64,000 nt of DNA, from contig NZ_JAFFPZ010000001.1 in assembly GCF_016918505.1 (NCBI RefSeq), positions 346,427 to 410,426 of the forward strand, in the 5' to 3' direction. A program made the translations under genes and the position numbers. Numbering within the stretch: the first letter of the stretch is position 1; the number at the start of each line of letters is the position of its first letter. The notes beneath the pieces are model-generated. The model ran no database searches and had not been told where the DNA came from. It saw nothing but the letters and a program-made list of their open reading frames with translations. This DNA is from Desulforhopalus vacuolatus. Its GTDB lineage: Bacteria > Desulfobacterota > Desulfobulbia > Desulfobulbales > Desulfocapsaceae. This document shows positions 1 through 9,160 of this stretch, in pieces.

Positions 1-122
1 CCGCGTCATCGGGATATGTGTTCGAGTTTGGCGGATGGTCAGGAGTCTCGTGGCTGGGCGGCATGTTTGGCGGCATCGCGTTTTTATACTGGCTGACAGA
101 ACTCAGAAACTGCCGTGTGTGA
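1..122 (+). CDS. C-terminal end of a probable MFS transporter (partial)
   Basis: An open frame enters the window at base 3 and stops with TGA at 120-122, giving about 39 residues. They read as a short loop with GGWSGVSWLGG followed by a hydrophobic helix (GGIAFLYWL) and a short basic tail. This is the usual look of the last transmembrane helix of major facilitator carriers, where a loop with GW-x-GV precedes helix 12. The family call rests on this one helix and is tentative. The substrate cannot be judged. The next gene starts about 100 bases downstream on the same strand. Confidence 0.4.
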   Translation, partial: ASSGYVFEFGGWSGVSWLGGMFGGIAFLYWLTELRNCRV

Positions 123-224
123 AAAATTATCTCCGTATCTCATGGAGAAATAAAACAGGTCATTTCCGGAGCCACCAGCTCAACTACTACTTCCACCCCA
201 TTAGAGAAAAAGGGATACAGAGTA

Positions 225-1646
225 ATGAAAACCGCAACACGTAAGACACTCACCTGGGCGCTTACACTCGTCTTGTGCTCGGCGTTTATGGCAGTCCACG
301 TACAAGCCGCCAGTAAGATCTCTGCGCAGGAGGCACGGCAAATAGCTGAAGACGTCTATATCTTCGGCTACCCATTGATCACTATGGATATGACCCGAGG
401 TGTGATGACCAATGTCAGCGAACCGAAAGGTACGCGAGCGCCCATGGGGCATCTCCTTCGAGTGCGTGAATATCCGGCGGCAACCTTCAGGAAGGTTACC
501 TCACCGAATGCAGATACCCTGTACACCACCGCCTGGATTGACGTAGGTAAAGAACCCTGGGTCTTGAACCTGCCCGATGCGAACGACCGCTATTCTCTGT
601 TCCCAATACTCGATGGCTGGACCAATGTGCTCCAGGCACCTGGGAAGCGCACCACCGGCACTGGCCCGCAGACATACGCCATAACCGGCCCCGGCTGGCA
701 GGGCACGCTGCCGGAGGGCGTGAAAAAATACACGTCACCCACCAGCATGGTTTGGCTGCTGGGGCGCATTTACTGCACCGGCACACCGGAAGACTATGCT
801 GCAGTACACAAGATGCAGGATGCCATTTCCATCGTACCGTTGAGTTCTTACGGCAAGTCCTACACGCCCCCGGCAGGCAAAGTGGACCCGGGCATCAACA
901 TGAAAATGTCAGTGCGTGACCAGGTGAATGCCCTGAGCAGTGCCGACTATTTCAACAGGCTGGCCATGCTCATGAAGAACAACCCCCCAGCCAGGGAAGA
1001 TGCCCCGATGCTGGAGAAGATGGCTCGGCTTGGTATCGTTCCCGGGCAAACATTCGACCAGGATACACTTGATCCCGCAGTAATAAAGGCCTTGCGTGAT
1101 GTCCCGAAGAGTGCCTTTGGAAAAATAATGGCCCACCTTAAATCAGCAGGGAGAATAGATAATGGCTGGACTTTTACCACAGATACCGGGCTCTACGGTA
1201 CTCAATATCTGCAGCGGGCATTAATCACTGCTATTGGCCTTGGTGCCAACCGTCCACAAGATGCGGTTTACCCGACTACAAAAACTGACAAAGAAGGCAA
1301 GCCTTATACGGGGGCAAATAAGTATGTAATGCATTTCAACAAGGGTGAGATGCCGCCGGTTAACGGCTTCTGGTCGTTAACAATGTATAACGCCGAGTAC
1401 TTCTTCGTTGCCAACCCGCTGAATCGCTACACGTTGAGTGCGCGTAACCACCTCAAGGAAAATGCCGATGGCTCGGTAGATCTCTACCTGCAAAACGAGA
1501 ATCCTGGTCCCGAAAAGGAATCCAACTGGCTCCCGGCACCGGCCGGGAAATTCATTCCCATGCTTCGCCTGTACTGGCCGAAGGAAACCTCACCGTCCAT
1601 TATCGACGGAACATGGAAGATTCCGGCCGTGCACAAGGTGAAGTGA
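225..1646 (+). CDS. DUF1254/DUF1214 domain secreted protein
   Basis: A 473-residue protein with a clear signal peptide (hydrophobic stretch about residues 10-28, ending VQA-A). The N-terminal half carries the DUF1254 pattern (AEDVYIFGYPLITMDMTRG, NADTLYTTAWIDV) and the C-terminal half the DUF1214 pattern (PPVNGFWSLTMYNAEYFFV, NRYTLSARN). Length matches the family, which is usually 450-480 residues. The biochemical role of these domains is not established. The ATG at 225 is preceded by a purine-rich AAAGGGATACAGAG. It looks monocistronic; the region after it is repeat DNA. Confidence 0.88.
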   Translation: MKTATRKTLTWALTLVLCSAFMAVHVQAASKISAQEARQIAEDVYIFGYPLITMDMTRGVMTNVSEPKGTRAPMGHLLRVREYPAATFRKVTSPNADTLYTTAWIDVGKEPWVLNLPDANDRYSLFPILDGWTNVLQAPGKRTTGTGPQTYAITGPGWQGTLPEGVKKYTSPTSMVWLLGRIYCTGTPEDYAAVHKMQDAISIVPLSSYGKSYTPPAGKVDPGINMKMSVRDQVNALSSADYFNRLAMLMKNNPPAREDAPMLEKMARLGIVPGQTFDQDTLDPAVIKALRDVPKSAFGKIMAHLKSAGRIDNGWTFTTDTGLYGTQYLQRALITAIGLGANRPQDAVYPTTKTDKEGKPYTGANKYVMHFNKGEMPPVNGFWSLTMYNAEYFFVANPLNRYTLSARNHLKENADGSVDLYLQNENPGPEKESNWLPAPAGKFIPMLRLYWPKETSPSIIDGTWKIPAVHKVK

Positions 1647-2360
1647 ATGCGATGTCCTGGGAAGTGCTAGGAACGTTTGACTCTTTTCAGCAGTTACTGC
1701 CACCAGCCCGCACATTCCATGAAGAAGCTGTCAACCTGGTATAATAATATTCCCATTAAGTTCTGCCCCAATTAAGGAGGCCAAATCCCGGCTACAGATA
1801 CTCTTAATAATTCCGGGAATTGCTATCAGGTTATTCCATGCGTCACAAGTCATTCCACCGTTATCGTTACGTTTATTGTCACCGTGTAGACAAGGCATGC
1901 CTTGTCTCTACATCATCGCCGGAATCACTGTTGTGCCGATTTTTCACCAATGATGTGTAATGCCAGCGTTATCACCCCGTGGTGAAAATGTGGCATGTAT
2001 GTTTCGCGGGTTATTGGTATTTTTCGCGGGTTATTGGTATTCCGTATTCGGTTACGGTTGCACCGTTATTGTTACGTTTACCGGTACCGTGTAGACAAGG
2101 CATGCCTTGTCTCTACATCATCGCCGAAATCACTGTTGTGCCGATTTTTCACCAATGATGATGTAATGTCACCGTTATCACCATTGCGATCAATTTTACA
2201 TCCTTTTTATCCATTCGTAATAACCAAAAAAGATGCCCACGCAGTCACGTTATCTGGTCAATACAAAATGTAAATGGTATTATAACCAGGCAATTTTCAT
2301 GAAATCAACAGGCGCAGTAATGTGAACGGCACTCACTTTCAACGGTTATCGGCAGGCACC
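1647..2360. repeat. Intergenic mosaic repeats, two palindrome modules
   Basis: No gene is supported in these 714 bases. At 1746-1765 there is a remnant of the ATTCCxATTAAGTT repeat end. Two copies of a module with the core AGACAAGGCATGCCTTGTCT lie at about 1790-1960 and 2041-2180. The second continues through a TTTTACATCC-TTTATCCATTCGTAAT block to the family end AATACAAAATGTAAATGGTAT near 2281. Between the copies, a 20-base unit (TTTCGCGGGTTATTGGTATT) is repeated in tandem at 2002-2041. The same modules recur in many other gaps of the window. Confidence 0.8.
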
Positions 2361-3374
2361 TTATCCTTTCGGATCTTCTTTAAAGTGGATGATTCTTGTG
2401 TACTGACGTTTGATCCAGCCATGGCGGCCATCCTCAAGGATCACGGAATACCAATCGCCGTCAACAGCATCAACTTCTGCAATTTCACCCTGGTAAAGGA
2501 TCGTCAGTGTATTGTATCTGAACCCCGGTCCGATGCGAAGGTTGAGGGCACTGGTATTAATCTCCACCTCGTCACCGACATCCGCAATAAGGCGATAACG
2601 GGCTGGCCGGTTGATTACCACATACTCGGCGCCCCTCTCCTCGTAAAACACATCATCACAGGAATAACATCGACGGTCACCGTAATAGAAGGGGGAACAT
2701 CCATCCGGCAGTATCTGCACCCTGCCTCCGAGTGGCGGCGGTACCACAACATATCCCTGGCTGCCTGGCTGAAAATAAACACCTGCGGCATAGAAAAACG
2801 GCACGCCGCCAAGAAAGAACCTGAAGTGATTCGTCGGCAGGGCCCGATATATCGATCCATGTCGGGGCCGATGGTTATTTTGCCAGGGAGAACGACCATA
2901 CTCACGGCCCCAGTACTTCCATTCCCTTTTTTGGGAGTAGTCTTGTCTTTTGTGTGGACGATTTTGGACCTGCGGAGACATTCTGGGCAGATGTCCCCGG
3001 GAAGGAACGTCTCTTTTTTTGTATGATTCGCTCTTTTGAATTGCTTTACGCAGTGTCATGCCCACTGAGCCACCGCCCTCTGTGGTTCTCATCTGAGAGT
3101 CATGCGAAGAATGTCTCTTTTGGGAAGGAACGTTTCCTTTTTTTTGTGATGTTTCCTGGTGAACAGCTTTACGCAGTATCATGCCCACTGAGCCGCCACC
3201 CTCTGTATTTCTCATCTGAGAGTCATGCGGATTTCCATTTCTATTTCCATTTCCATTTCCATTTCCAGCATGATCATCCCTCGCCCAGGTACTGAAAGAC
3301 AGAGCAAAGACCAGCGTGGTTGATACTGCCAGACTAAATATTTGACGATGGTTGAAAAGTGTAAACCTTGCCAT
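2361..3374 (-). CDS. Secreted SH3-domain protein with internal duplication (DUF6515-like)
   Basis: A 337-residue exported protein with signal peptide 1-31 (cleavage likely after STWA). It has a low-complexity GN stretch (37-48). Then comes a duplicated block of about 21 residues (50-70 and 91-111, sharing HDSQMR-TEGGGSVGM-LRKA), each copy followed by a basic spacer. Residues about 170-230 hold a Phe/Tyr/Gly-rich segment (FFLGGVPFFYAAGVYF, GYVVVPPPLGG) like the DUF6515 family. A bacterial SH3 domain follows (about 270-326; ALNLRIGPG, WYSVILEDGRHGWI). The role is probably in the envelope, binding wall or surface polymers. AAGGAG lies 6 bases before the ATG. Three Cys (226, 236, 239) could form a disulfide. 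Confidence 0.8.
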   Translation of the reverse strand: MARFTLFNHRQIFSLAVSTTLVFALSFSTWARDDHAGNGNGNGNRNGNPHDSQMRNTEGGGSVGMILRKAVHQETSQKKGNVPSQKRHSSHDSQMRTTEGGGSVGMTLRKAIQKSESYKKRDVPSRGHLPRMSPQVQNRPHKRQDYSQKREWKYWGREYGRSPWQNNHRPRHGSIYRALPTNHFRFFLGGVPFFYAAGVYFQPGSQGYVVVPPPLGGRVQILPDGCSPFYYGDRRCYSCDDVFYEERGAEYVVINRPARYRLIADVGDEVEINTSALNLRIGPGFRYNTLTILYQGEIAEVDAVDGDWYSVILEDGRHGWIKRQYTRIIHFKEDPKG

Positions 3375-4040
3375 AACATTTCTCCTTTTTGCAGCATGAG
3401 TTGGGGGTACATGGACGATGGTCCACGGGGTCGGCCCATACCAACTCTTTGTTTTGTTGTTGTAATATACAACATTACAATACTCATTCCTTGCCCTTAG
3501 AGAATCTTTTCAACTTTGAAAAAGGCTCTACGCCCAGATAATACCTTTTTTCTCCTTAAAGCCCTCTTCCACTCCAAAAAAACCTTCTCAAGAATTATTT
3601 TTGGCTGCTATACTATTCCTATTAAGTTGTGACCGTACTAAATGCCATTTTCACTTTCTATTGGCGAATTCAAAGGCAGGGGAATGGGAGACAGGAGAAA
3701 GGAGACGGGAGACAGGGAAAAGCAAAAGACGGAACAGCAAAAAACTTTTTGCCAAAGGAAAGCTCTAATCATGCGAATAAAGGCAAAAAACTTTAAAAAA
3801 GATTTTAAAATTAAACAGAGAATTGCTGTTGTTCTATCTTTACTCGCATCCTCTGGTTAATACAAAATGTAAATAGAATTACACATCATTGGTGAAAAAT
3901 CGGCACAACAGTGATTTCAGCAATGGTGTTGTAGAGACAAGGCATGCCTTGTCTACACGGTGACGGTAAACGTAACGATAACGGTGAAATGACACAACAA
4001 GTCCATAGAAATCATAGATACGTGATGCCACAAAAGCAAA
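3375..4040. repeat. Intergenic mosaic repeat, two modules joined
   Basis: After about 235 bases without recognisable content, a near-complete family copy runs from ATACTATTCCTATTAAG (3610) to AATACAAAATGTAAATAGAAT (about 3879). It includes the heptad tract GGGAGACAGG...GGAGACGGGAGAC and a conserved AT-rich block AAAAAAGATTTTAAAATTAA. It is joined directly to an inverted copy of the palindrome module (about 3886-4015, core AGACAAGGCATGCCTTGTCT). Short reading frames inside are not considered genes because they recur only as part of the repeat. Confidence 0.8.
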
Positions 4041-4066
4041 AAGGCCCCGGATTTCTCCGGGGCCTT
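4041..4066 (-). terminator. Rho-independent terminator after choX
   Basis: A GC-rich hairpin, AAGGCCCCGG-atttct-CCGGGGCCTT, lies about 90 bases after the choX stop. On the minus strand it is followed by TTTTTGCTTTTG. The plus-strand side also has a T-rich tail, so it may act in both directions. It ends the bet/cho operon and shows that no ABC permease or ATPase gene follows choX here. Confidence 0.8.
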
Positions 4067-4154
4067 TCCTTTTATCAGCAGTTGGTGAAGAGGATCTTGT
4101 CGTTTTTATAACACCATGAAGTCCCACCCTGCTTTACCATTCGAAAAACTGCAA

Positions 4155-5105
4155 TTATTTTTTCTGCAGGTATGCCTCAAAGACAGGAAGAGCAGGTTGG
4201 CTGCCGTCAGCGGTGGTAACCCCTTCAAGCCAGCCCTGGTAGACTTCCGGGTGCTTTTTCAGATAGGCCATACCGGCTTCTGCGTGGCTGAGCTCTTTGT
4301 TTTCCTGCAGCATGAGTGAAATTTCATTAATCATTGCGATTGGAAAGGTGAAATTCTTAAGAAAATGACCAACATTCGGCATATCTTTGTCGAATCCCTT
4401 GCGGATATTGGTGTAGACAGTGGCGGTACCGTCATTTTCACCGAAGGTTTCCGCAGTAGAACCGGTGAGATATTTCATATCAATGATCTGATTCATATAG
4501 TGAGGCGACCAGCCGAGAAACACCACCCACTGACCTTCTTTACTCAGCGTTTTGACCTCTGAGAGCATAATGGGCTCACTGGTGGCAATAAGCTTGAAAT
4601 CACCTAAGCCAAATTTGTCTGCATCTATCATTGACTGAATAATCAGATTACCGTCATTGCCGGATTCAATCCCGTAGATCTTATAATCCAGTTTGTCGGC
4701 ATATCTGGCAATATCACGAAAGTCTTTCAATCCGCCATCGACGGCATAGGAAGGAGCAGCCAGGGTGTATTTCGCTCCAGGCATGTTGGCAACATACTTG
4801 ACAACTGTACCCTTTTTAAAAAACTTGTCGGCAATAGTTGCCATGGAAGGCATCCAGTTACCGAGAAAGATATCAATATCGCCCGTATTCAATGCTTGAT
4901 AGATAATCGGGACAGGCAGGGTTTTACTACTGGCTTTATAACCAAGGCTGTTGAGGATATTCTTACCCAATTCCGTCTTTACCGTGACACCGGTCCAGCT
5001 GACATTACCAAAGCGCACCTCTTGTGCACCATAAGCTGTACCGGTAAACAGGAGTGCTACTGCCAATAAAGCGAGCGCGATACTGCGTCTTCTTTTCAAT
5101 TGCAT
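4155..5105 (-). CDS. choX: Choline/betaine ABC transporter substrate-binding protein
   Basis: A 316-residue periplasmic binding protein with a signal peptide (about 1-28, AYG-AQ). It matches the OpuAC/ChoX family of quaternary-amine binding proteins: EVRFGNVSWTGVTVKTEL at the mature N-terminus, ALNTGDIDIFLGNWMPSM, and the Trp-rich VVFLGWSPHYMN segment that helps form the aromatic cage for the trimethylammonium group. The start at 5105 is set by AAGGAG seven bases upstream and by the signal peptide. The frame stays open upstream but that part overlaps betB. It follows betB by about 30 bases. No choW or choV lies downstream, so the permease and ATPase must be elsewhere or the protein works with another transporter. 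Choline rather than betaine is inferred from the operon. Confidence 0.88.
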   Translation of the reverse strand: MQLKRRRSIALALLAVALLFTGTAYGAQEVRFGNVSWTGVTVKTELGKNILNSLGYKASSKTLPVPIIYQALNTGDIDIFLGNWMPSMATIADKFFKKGTVVKYVANMPGAKYTLAAPSYAVDGGLKDFRDIARYADKLDYKIYGIESGNDGNLIIQSMIDADKFGLGDFKLIATSEPIMLSEVKTLSKEGQWVVFLGWSPHYMNQIIDMKYLTGSTAETFGENDGTATVYTNIRKGFDKDMPNVGHFLKNFTFPIAMINEISLMLQENKELSHAEAGMAYLKKHPEVYQGWLEGVTTADGSQPALPVFEAYLQKK

Positions 5106-5136
5106 ACGTTCTCCTTGTTGAATTTTATCAAAAAAA

Positions 5137-6621
5137 TCATAAGCCAAACCATCCAGAGGGTTCAGGATTGTGGTTTTGGAAAATATGTTTGATTTCGGTA
5201 TACTCTTCAAGACCCTGACGCCCCAGTTCACGCCCCAGTCCAGACTGTTTGTAACCACCCCATGGGGCCTGAGTAAAATAGACGTTAAAGTCGTTGATCC
5301 ATACAGTGCCAAATTGCAGCTGCCTGGCAACCCTTTGGATACGCCCGGGATCGCTGGTCCAGAAACCTGCGGCAAGCCCGTAAATCGTTCCGTTTGCAAG
5401 CCGTACGGCCTCATCTTCCCCGGTGAATTTTTCCACAGTGATGACAGGTCCGAACACCTCTTCCTGAACGATACGCATATCGTGATGACAACCGGTAAAA
5501 AGTGTCGGCAGAAAGAAAAAGCCATCCTGCAGATCCGCTGCCTCGGGACGCCTGCCGCCCAGTTCAAGATGTGCTCCATCGGCTTCGGCAACACGCATAT
5601 AGTTTTCAACTTTGGCCAGATGTTGTGCTGAAATCAAGGGGCCCATCTGAGTGCCATCCACCAGACCATCACCCAGACGGATTTTTGCCATTCTGCTCTT
5701 GAGTTTTTCAACAAAACGATCATGAATACTCGCTTCAAGCATCAGCCGGGAACCAGCGGAACAGATCTGGCCGGCGTGAAAAAACACACCGTCCAGGGCA
5801 CGATCAAGAGCAACGTCCAAATCGCCGCAGTCAGCAAAAATGATATTGGGGTTTTTGCCGCCCAGCTCCAACGCGATTTTCTTGACATTGGTGCTGGCAG
5901 CACGCATGATCGATTTGCCGGTTTCTATACCTCCGGTAAAGGAGATCAAATCCACCATGGTATTTTCGGCGAGCTCGGCACCAACACTTGCACCCGGCCC
6001 CAGTACGACATTAATGACCCCTGCAGGGAAATCCATTTCGGCAGCAATTTCTGCGATTTTCAGCGTGGTCAGCGGCGTAATCTCACTGGGTTTCATCACT
6101 ACAGTACAGCCAGCCGCGAGAGCCGGAGCCATTTTCCATGCTGCCTGCAGCAGCGGATAATTCCATGGCGATATCTGCCCGCAAACGCCAACCGGCTCAC
6201 GGACTGCCCGGCTGTCGCTGTTGGGTATGGGAGAATTGATAATCTCCCCGCCATCCTTGTCGGCAAGTCCTGCATAGTAGCGAAAGATGCCGGCAATATC
6301 GGCCATGTCCCAACGGCTTTCTGCCATTGTCTTACCGGTATCAAGACTTTCAAGCCGAGCCAGAACCTCACTCTCTGCTTCGATACGGTCACCAAGCGTA
6401 TAGAGCAGACGCCCCCGTTCGACAGCAGGAAGGTCCGACCATATTTTGCTGTCAAAAGCCTGCCTGGCAGCGAGGACAGCAATCTGTGCATCTTCTCGAT
6501 CACCTTCAGCAACCTCGGCAATAACCTTGCCGTTGAAGGGATTGATAATGTCGCGGGTTTTTCCAGATACAGCGGAATGCCAGCGGCCACCGATATACAT
6601 GTTCTGTACAGTATTATCCAT
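5137..6621 (-). CDS. betB: Betaine aldehyde dehydrogenase
   Basis: A 494-residue NAD(P)-dependent aldehyde dehydrogenase, the second step of choline to glycine betaine. Visible family motifs are SPWNYPLLQAAWKMAPALAAG, FTGGIETGK (cofactor fold), the general-base Glu in ALELGGKNP, and the catalytic Cys in HAGQICSAGSRL. It ends with WGGYKQSGLGRELG, typical of BetB. The length is normal (about 490). The ATG at 6621 has GGGAGG at good spacing and lies inside the last codons of betA (8-base overlap), which implies translational coupling. An upstream in-frame ATG at 6687 is ignored because it lies deep in betA. Confidence 0.95.
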   Translation of the reverse strand: MDNTVQNMYIGGRWHSAVSGKTRDIINPFNGKVIAEVAEGDREDAQIAVLAARQAFDSKIWSDLPAVERGRLLYTLGDRIEAESEVLARLESLDTGKTMAESRWDMADIAGIFRYYAGLADKDGGEIINSPIPNSDSRAVREPVGVCGQISPWNYPLLQAAWKMAPALAAGCTVVMKPSEITPLTTLKIAEIAAEMDFPAGVINVVLGPGASVGAELAENTMVDLISFTGGIETGKSIMRAASTNVKKIALELGGKNPNIIFADCGDLDVALDRALDGVFFHAGQICSAGSRLMLEASIHDRFVEKLKSRMAKIRLGDGLVDGTQMGPLISAQHLAKVENYMRVAEADGAHLELGGRRPEAADLQDGFFFLPTLFTGCHHDMRIVQEEVFGPVITVEKFTGEDEAVRLANGTIYGLAAGFWTSDPGRIQRVARQLQFGTVWINDFNVYFTQAPWGGYKQSGLGRELGRQGLEEYTEIKHIFQNHNPEPSGWFGL

Positions 6622-8275
6622 TTTGAGCAGCCTCCCTGTCATATATATAATAGTCTGCGTCTGAAGGAGCTTCAGGAGTATTGCCAAGAATGAGATCTGC
6701 GGCCTTCTCTGCCACCATCATAACCGGGGCATAGATGTTGCCATTGGTGATGGAGGGAAAAACCGATGCATCAACGACTCGCAGGTTTTCTACCCCATGC
6801 ACTTTCAGCTCGGAATCGACCACAGCCATATCATCATACCCCATTTTACAGGTACAGGAGGGATGGTAGGCGCTTTCGCCTTCATGGGCTACAAAGTCGA
6901 GAATTTCTTCATCGCTCTGCACCTTCGCCCCCGGTGAAAGTTCCTCTCCACGCAGGTCATCAAAGGCTGTCTGCCCGATTATTTCACGGGAACACTTGAT
7001 GGCTTCCACCCATTCCTGGCGTTCCTGGTCCGTGGAGAGATAATTAAAAAAGATTTTCGGATATTTTGCAGAATCCGCTGAAGTTATCTTAACGTGCCCG
7101 CGCACATCAGTATTCATTGGCCCTACATGAAGCTGGAAGCCATGGCCCTTTACAGGGGCCGAGCCATCATAACGGATGGCAATCGGCAGGAAATGAAACT
7201 GTAGATTCGGGTACTTGACTCTGTCATTCCCGCGGATAAAACCACCTGCCTCAAAATGATTGGTGGCCGCTGCACCCTTGCGATGGACCAGCCAGTCATA
7301 GCCGATCTTCGGCTGGTTATACCATTTCAGTGCAGGATACATGCTGACCGGTTTCGTGCAGGTATACTGGACATACAATTCCAGATGATCCTGCAGATTC
7401 TCCCCCACGCCGGGCAGATCATGAACAACGTTGACGCCGATACTTTTCAGTTCACTGGCGTTGCCAATGCCTGACAACTGAAGCAGTGAGGGCGAGTTGA
7501 TCGCTCCGCCGCACAAGATGATTTCTCCGGCATAAACCTTATGTGTCTTGCTGCCTTTGCTGTATTCAACGCCAACAGCCTTCTTCCCCTCAAAAAGAAT
7601 CCGTTTAACCATGGCCCTGCACTGCACCTTGAGGTTCGCACGGTTCATCACCGGGTGAACATAGGCCCTGGCAGCATTCTGCCGCCGTGACCGATAGATG
7701 TTTTGGTCAAATTTACCGAAACCTTCCTGTTGATACCCGTTGACATCCTGAGTCAGCGGATGACCGGCCTGCTCCGTCGCCTTGAAAAAGGCCTTGAACA
7801 AGGGGTTGTCGCACTTCGCGGTTTCCAGGCAGAGTTGACCGTTTGAACCATGGTATTCGTCTGCGCCGTGGAGACGATTTTCAGCTTTTCTGAAATACGG
7901 CAGGCAGTGCGCGTAATCCCAATTCTCCAGACCTTTATTCGTCGCCCATTTTTGATAATCCATGGCATTTCCACGGATGTAAATCATGCCGTTTATACTG
8001 CTTGAACCTCCCATGACCTTGCCACGGGGCTGAGCGATACGGCGATTATGCATCTGCGGTTCAGGTTCTGATTCATAGAGCCAGTTGTAGGTTTTGTCGG
8101 TGAGCAGATACGTCAGGGCAGCGGGCATATGAATGCGAAAATCAAAGCGATAATCCGGTTTACCGGCTTCCAGAACCAGCACCTGATGATCAGGGTTGGT
8201 ACTCAGTCGATTGGCCATAACACTTCCTGCTGATCCGCCGCCTACTATGATATAATCGTACTTGATCTCTTTCAT
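6614..8275 (-). CDS. betA: Choline dehydrogenase (GMC oxidoreductase)
   Basis: A 553-residue FAD enzyme of the GMC family that oxidises choline to betaine aldehyde and can act on the aldehyde too. It shows the N-terminal dinucleotide fold YIIVGGGSAGSVMANRL, the GMC signature 1 (GKVMGGSSSINGMIYIRG), signature 2 (GGAINSPSLLQLSGIG), and the C-terminal HPSCTCKMG with the active-site His region and NGNIYAPVMMVAEKAAD. The length agrees with E. coli BetA (556). It is normally membrane-associated and feeds electrons to the respiratory chain. It sits between the GntR gene (111-base gap) and betB (8-base overlap). Confidence 0.95.
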   Translation of the reverse strand: MKEIKYDYIIVGGGSAGSVMANRLSTNPDHQVLVLEAGKPDYRFDFRIHMPAALTYLLTDKTYNWLYESEPEPQMHNRRIAQPRGKVMGGSSSINGMIYIRGNAMDYQKWATNKGLENWDYAHCLPYFRKAENRLHGADEYHGSNGQLCLETAKCDNPLFKAFFKATEQAGHPLTQDVNGYQQEGFGKFDQNIYRSRRQNAARAYVHPVMNRANLKVQCRAMVKRILFEGKKAVGVEYSKGSKTHKVYAGEIILCGGAINSPSLLQLSGIGNASELKSIGVNVVHDLPGVGENLQDHLELYVQYTCTKPVSMYPALKWYNQPKIGYDWLVHRKGAAATNHFEAGGFIRGNDRVKYPNLQFHFLPIAIRYDGSAPVKGHGFQLHVGPMNTDVRGHVKITSADSAKYPKIFFNYLSTDQERQEWVEAIKCSREIIGQTAFDDLRGEELSPGAKVQSDEEILDFVAHEGESAYHPSCTCKMGYDDMAVVDSELKVHGVENLRVVDASVFPSITNGNIYAPVMMVAEKAADLILGNTPEAPSDADYYIYDREAAQNG

Positions 8276-8386
8276 TTCTCTTCACTCCATTGTTTCTAAA
8301 ATTATTCTTTAAGACTTTACAATCCCCGGGGAAGGGAGAATGCGAAGAATTGTAAATTTTCAGGACCTTTATGGTCTTGGGATTTT

Positions 8387-9160
8387 TTAAGACACTTGAG
8401 CAGTATCAGGCCCATCAGCGGAAACATTTTTTGATTCAGCTTTTTGATTTTCAACACACCTGTGCAGCAGGCCATAATGCGCAGATATCGAATTAAGCGC
8501 TTTCATGGGATCATTCTCAGCGATACGGCAGGCCGTGGCATGCCAGTTCTCTACCGTCTTTCGGCAATATACGGGATCATCATACAGGGCATAGTCATGG
8601 GAGCTGAAACCCTGTTGAATCGCTGTCATAACCCATTCAAAAATTGGATTCCTGCTCATCTTTGCCAGGGCGATATTCAGTATTTGATCCTGTCTTGCCA
8701 GGCTGTCCCTGTCCGGGGTCTCTCCTTCGAGGATTTCCAGAAGTTTTTCAGTCTCCGCTATGAGTGCCTGTTTTTCGGCTGCACTCGCCCGGGCAATAGC
8801 CAGAACAACAATAACCCGGTCTATACTCTCGCGGAATTCAACGATATGACCAGGAGCGACACGCTGCTGTTTAAGGAAAAGAGCGAGTGATTCGCCGACA
8901 TTCGTCATCTCGATATTCTTTACATAGGCCCCGCCTTTTGCTCCTTTGCGGATCTCAACCAGCCCTTTTTGCTTCAAGGCGCGGATAGCCTCCCGAATTA
9001 CGCCGCGCCCACATTGAAACTGGGTCTGCAGTTCTCTTTCACTGGGAAGACGCTCACCGGGCAGGATCTTCTCCCCGAGAATGGCCGCTTCAAGCTGCAT
9101 GGCAATGTCTTCACCCGCTCTGCCAATTTGTGCTGGAGCAAAAATGGATTGTGTACTCAT
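8387..9160 (-). CDS. GntR/FadR-family transcriptional regulator
   Basis: A 257-residue regulator. The N-terminal winged helix-turn-helix (about 15-80) shows ILPGERLPSERELQTQFQ and GVIREAIRALKQKGLVEIRKGAKGG. The C-terminal helical FCD-type domain (about 95-230) is the effector-binding part. The start is fixed by AGGAG before ATG 9160; a longer frame upstream has no good ribosome site. It is the first gene of the minus-strand bet cluster, so control of choline oxidation is inferred. Most studied bet clusters use a TetR-type BetI instead, so a GntR protein here is a local variation. The ligand is unknown. Confidence 0.85.
   Translation of the reverse strand: MSTQSIFAPAQIGRAGEDIAMQLEAAILGEKILPGERLPSERELQTQFQCGRGVIREAIRALKQKGLVEIRKGAKGGAYVKNIEMTNVGESLALFLKQQRVAPGHIVEFRESIDRVIVVLAIARASAAEKQALIAETEKLLEILEGETPDRDSLARQDQILNIALAKMSRNPIFEWVMTAIQQGFSSHDYALYDDPVYCRKTVENWHATACRIAENDPMKALNSISAHYGLLHRCVENQKAESKNVSADGPDTAQVS

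Noticed and set aside
3642..3860. 72-codon frame and similar short frames in repeat copies
   Set aside because: They occur only inside mosaic repeats, are not conserved between copies and lack starts.
5722..6693. 323-codon open frame on the plus strand opposite betB
   Set aside because: It is the antisense shadow of a clear aldehyde dehydrogenase, without domains or a ribosome site.
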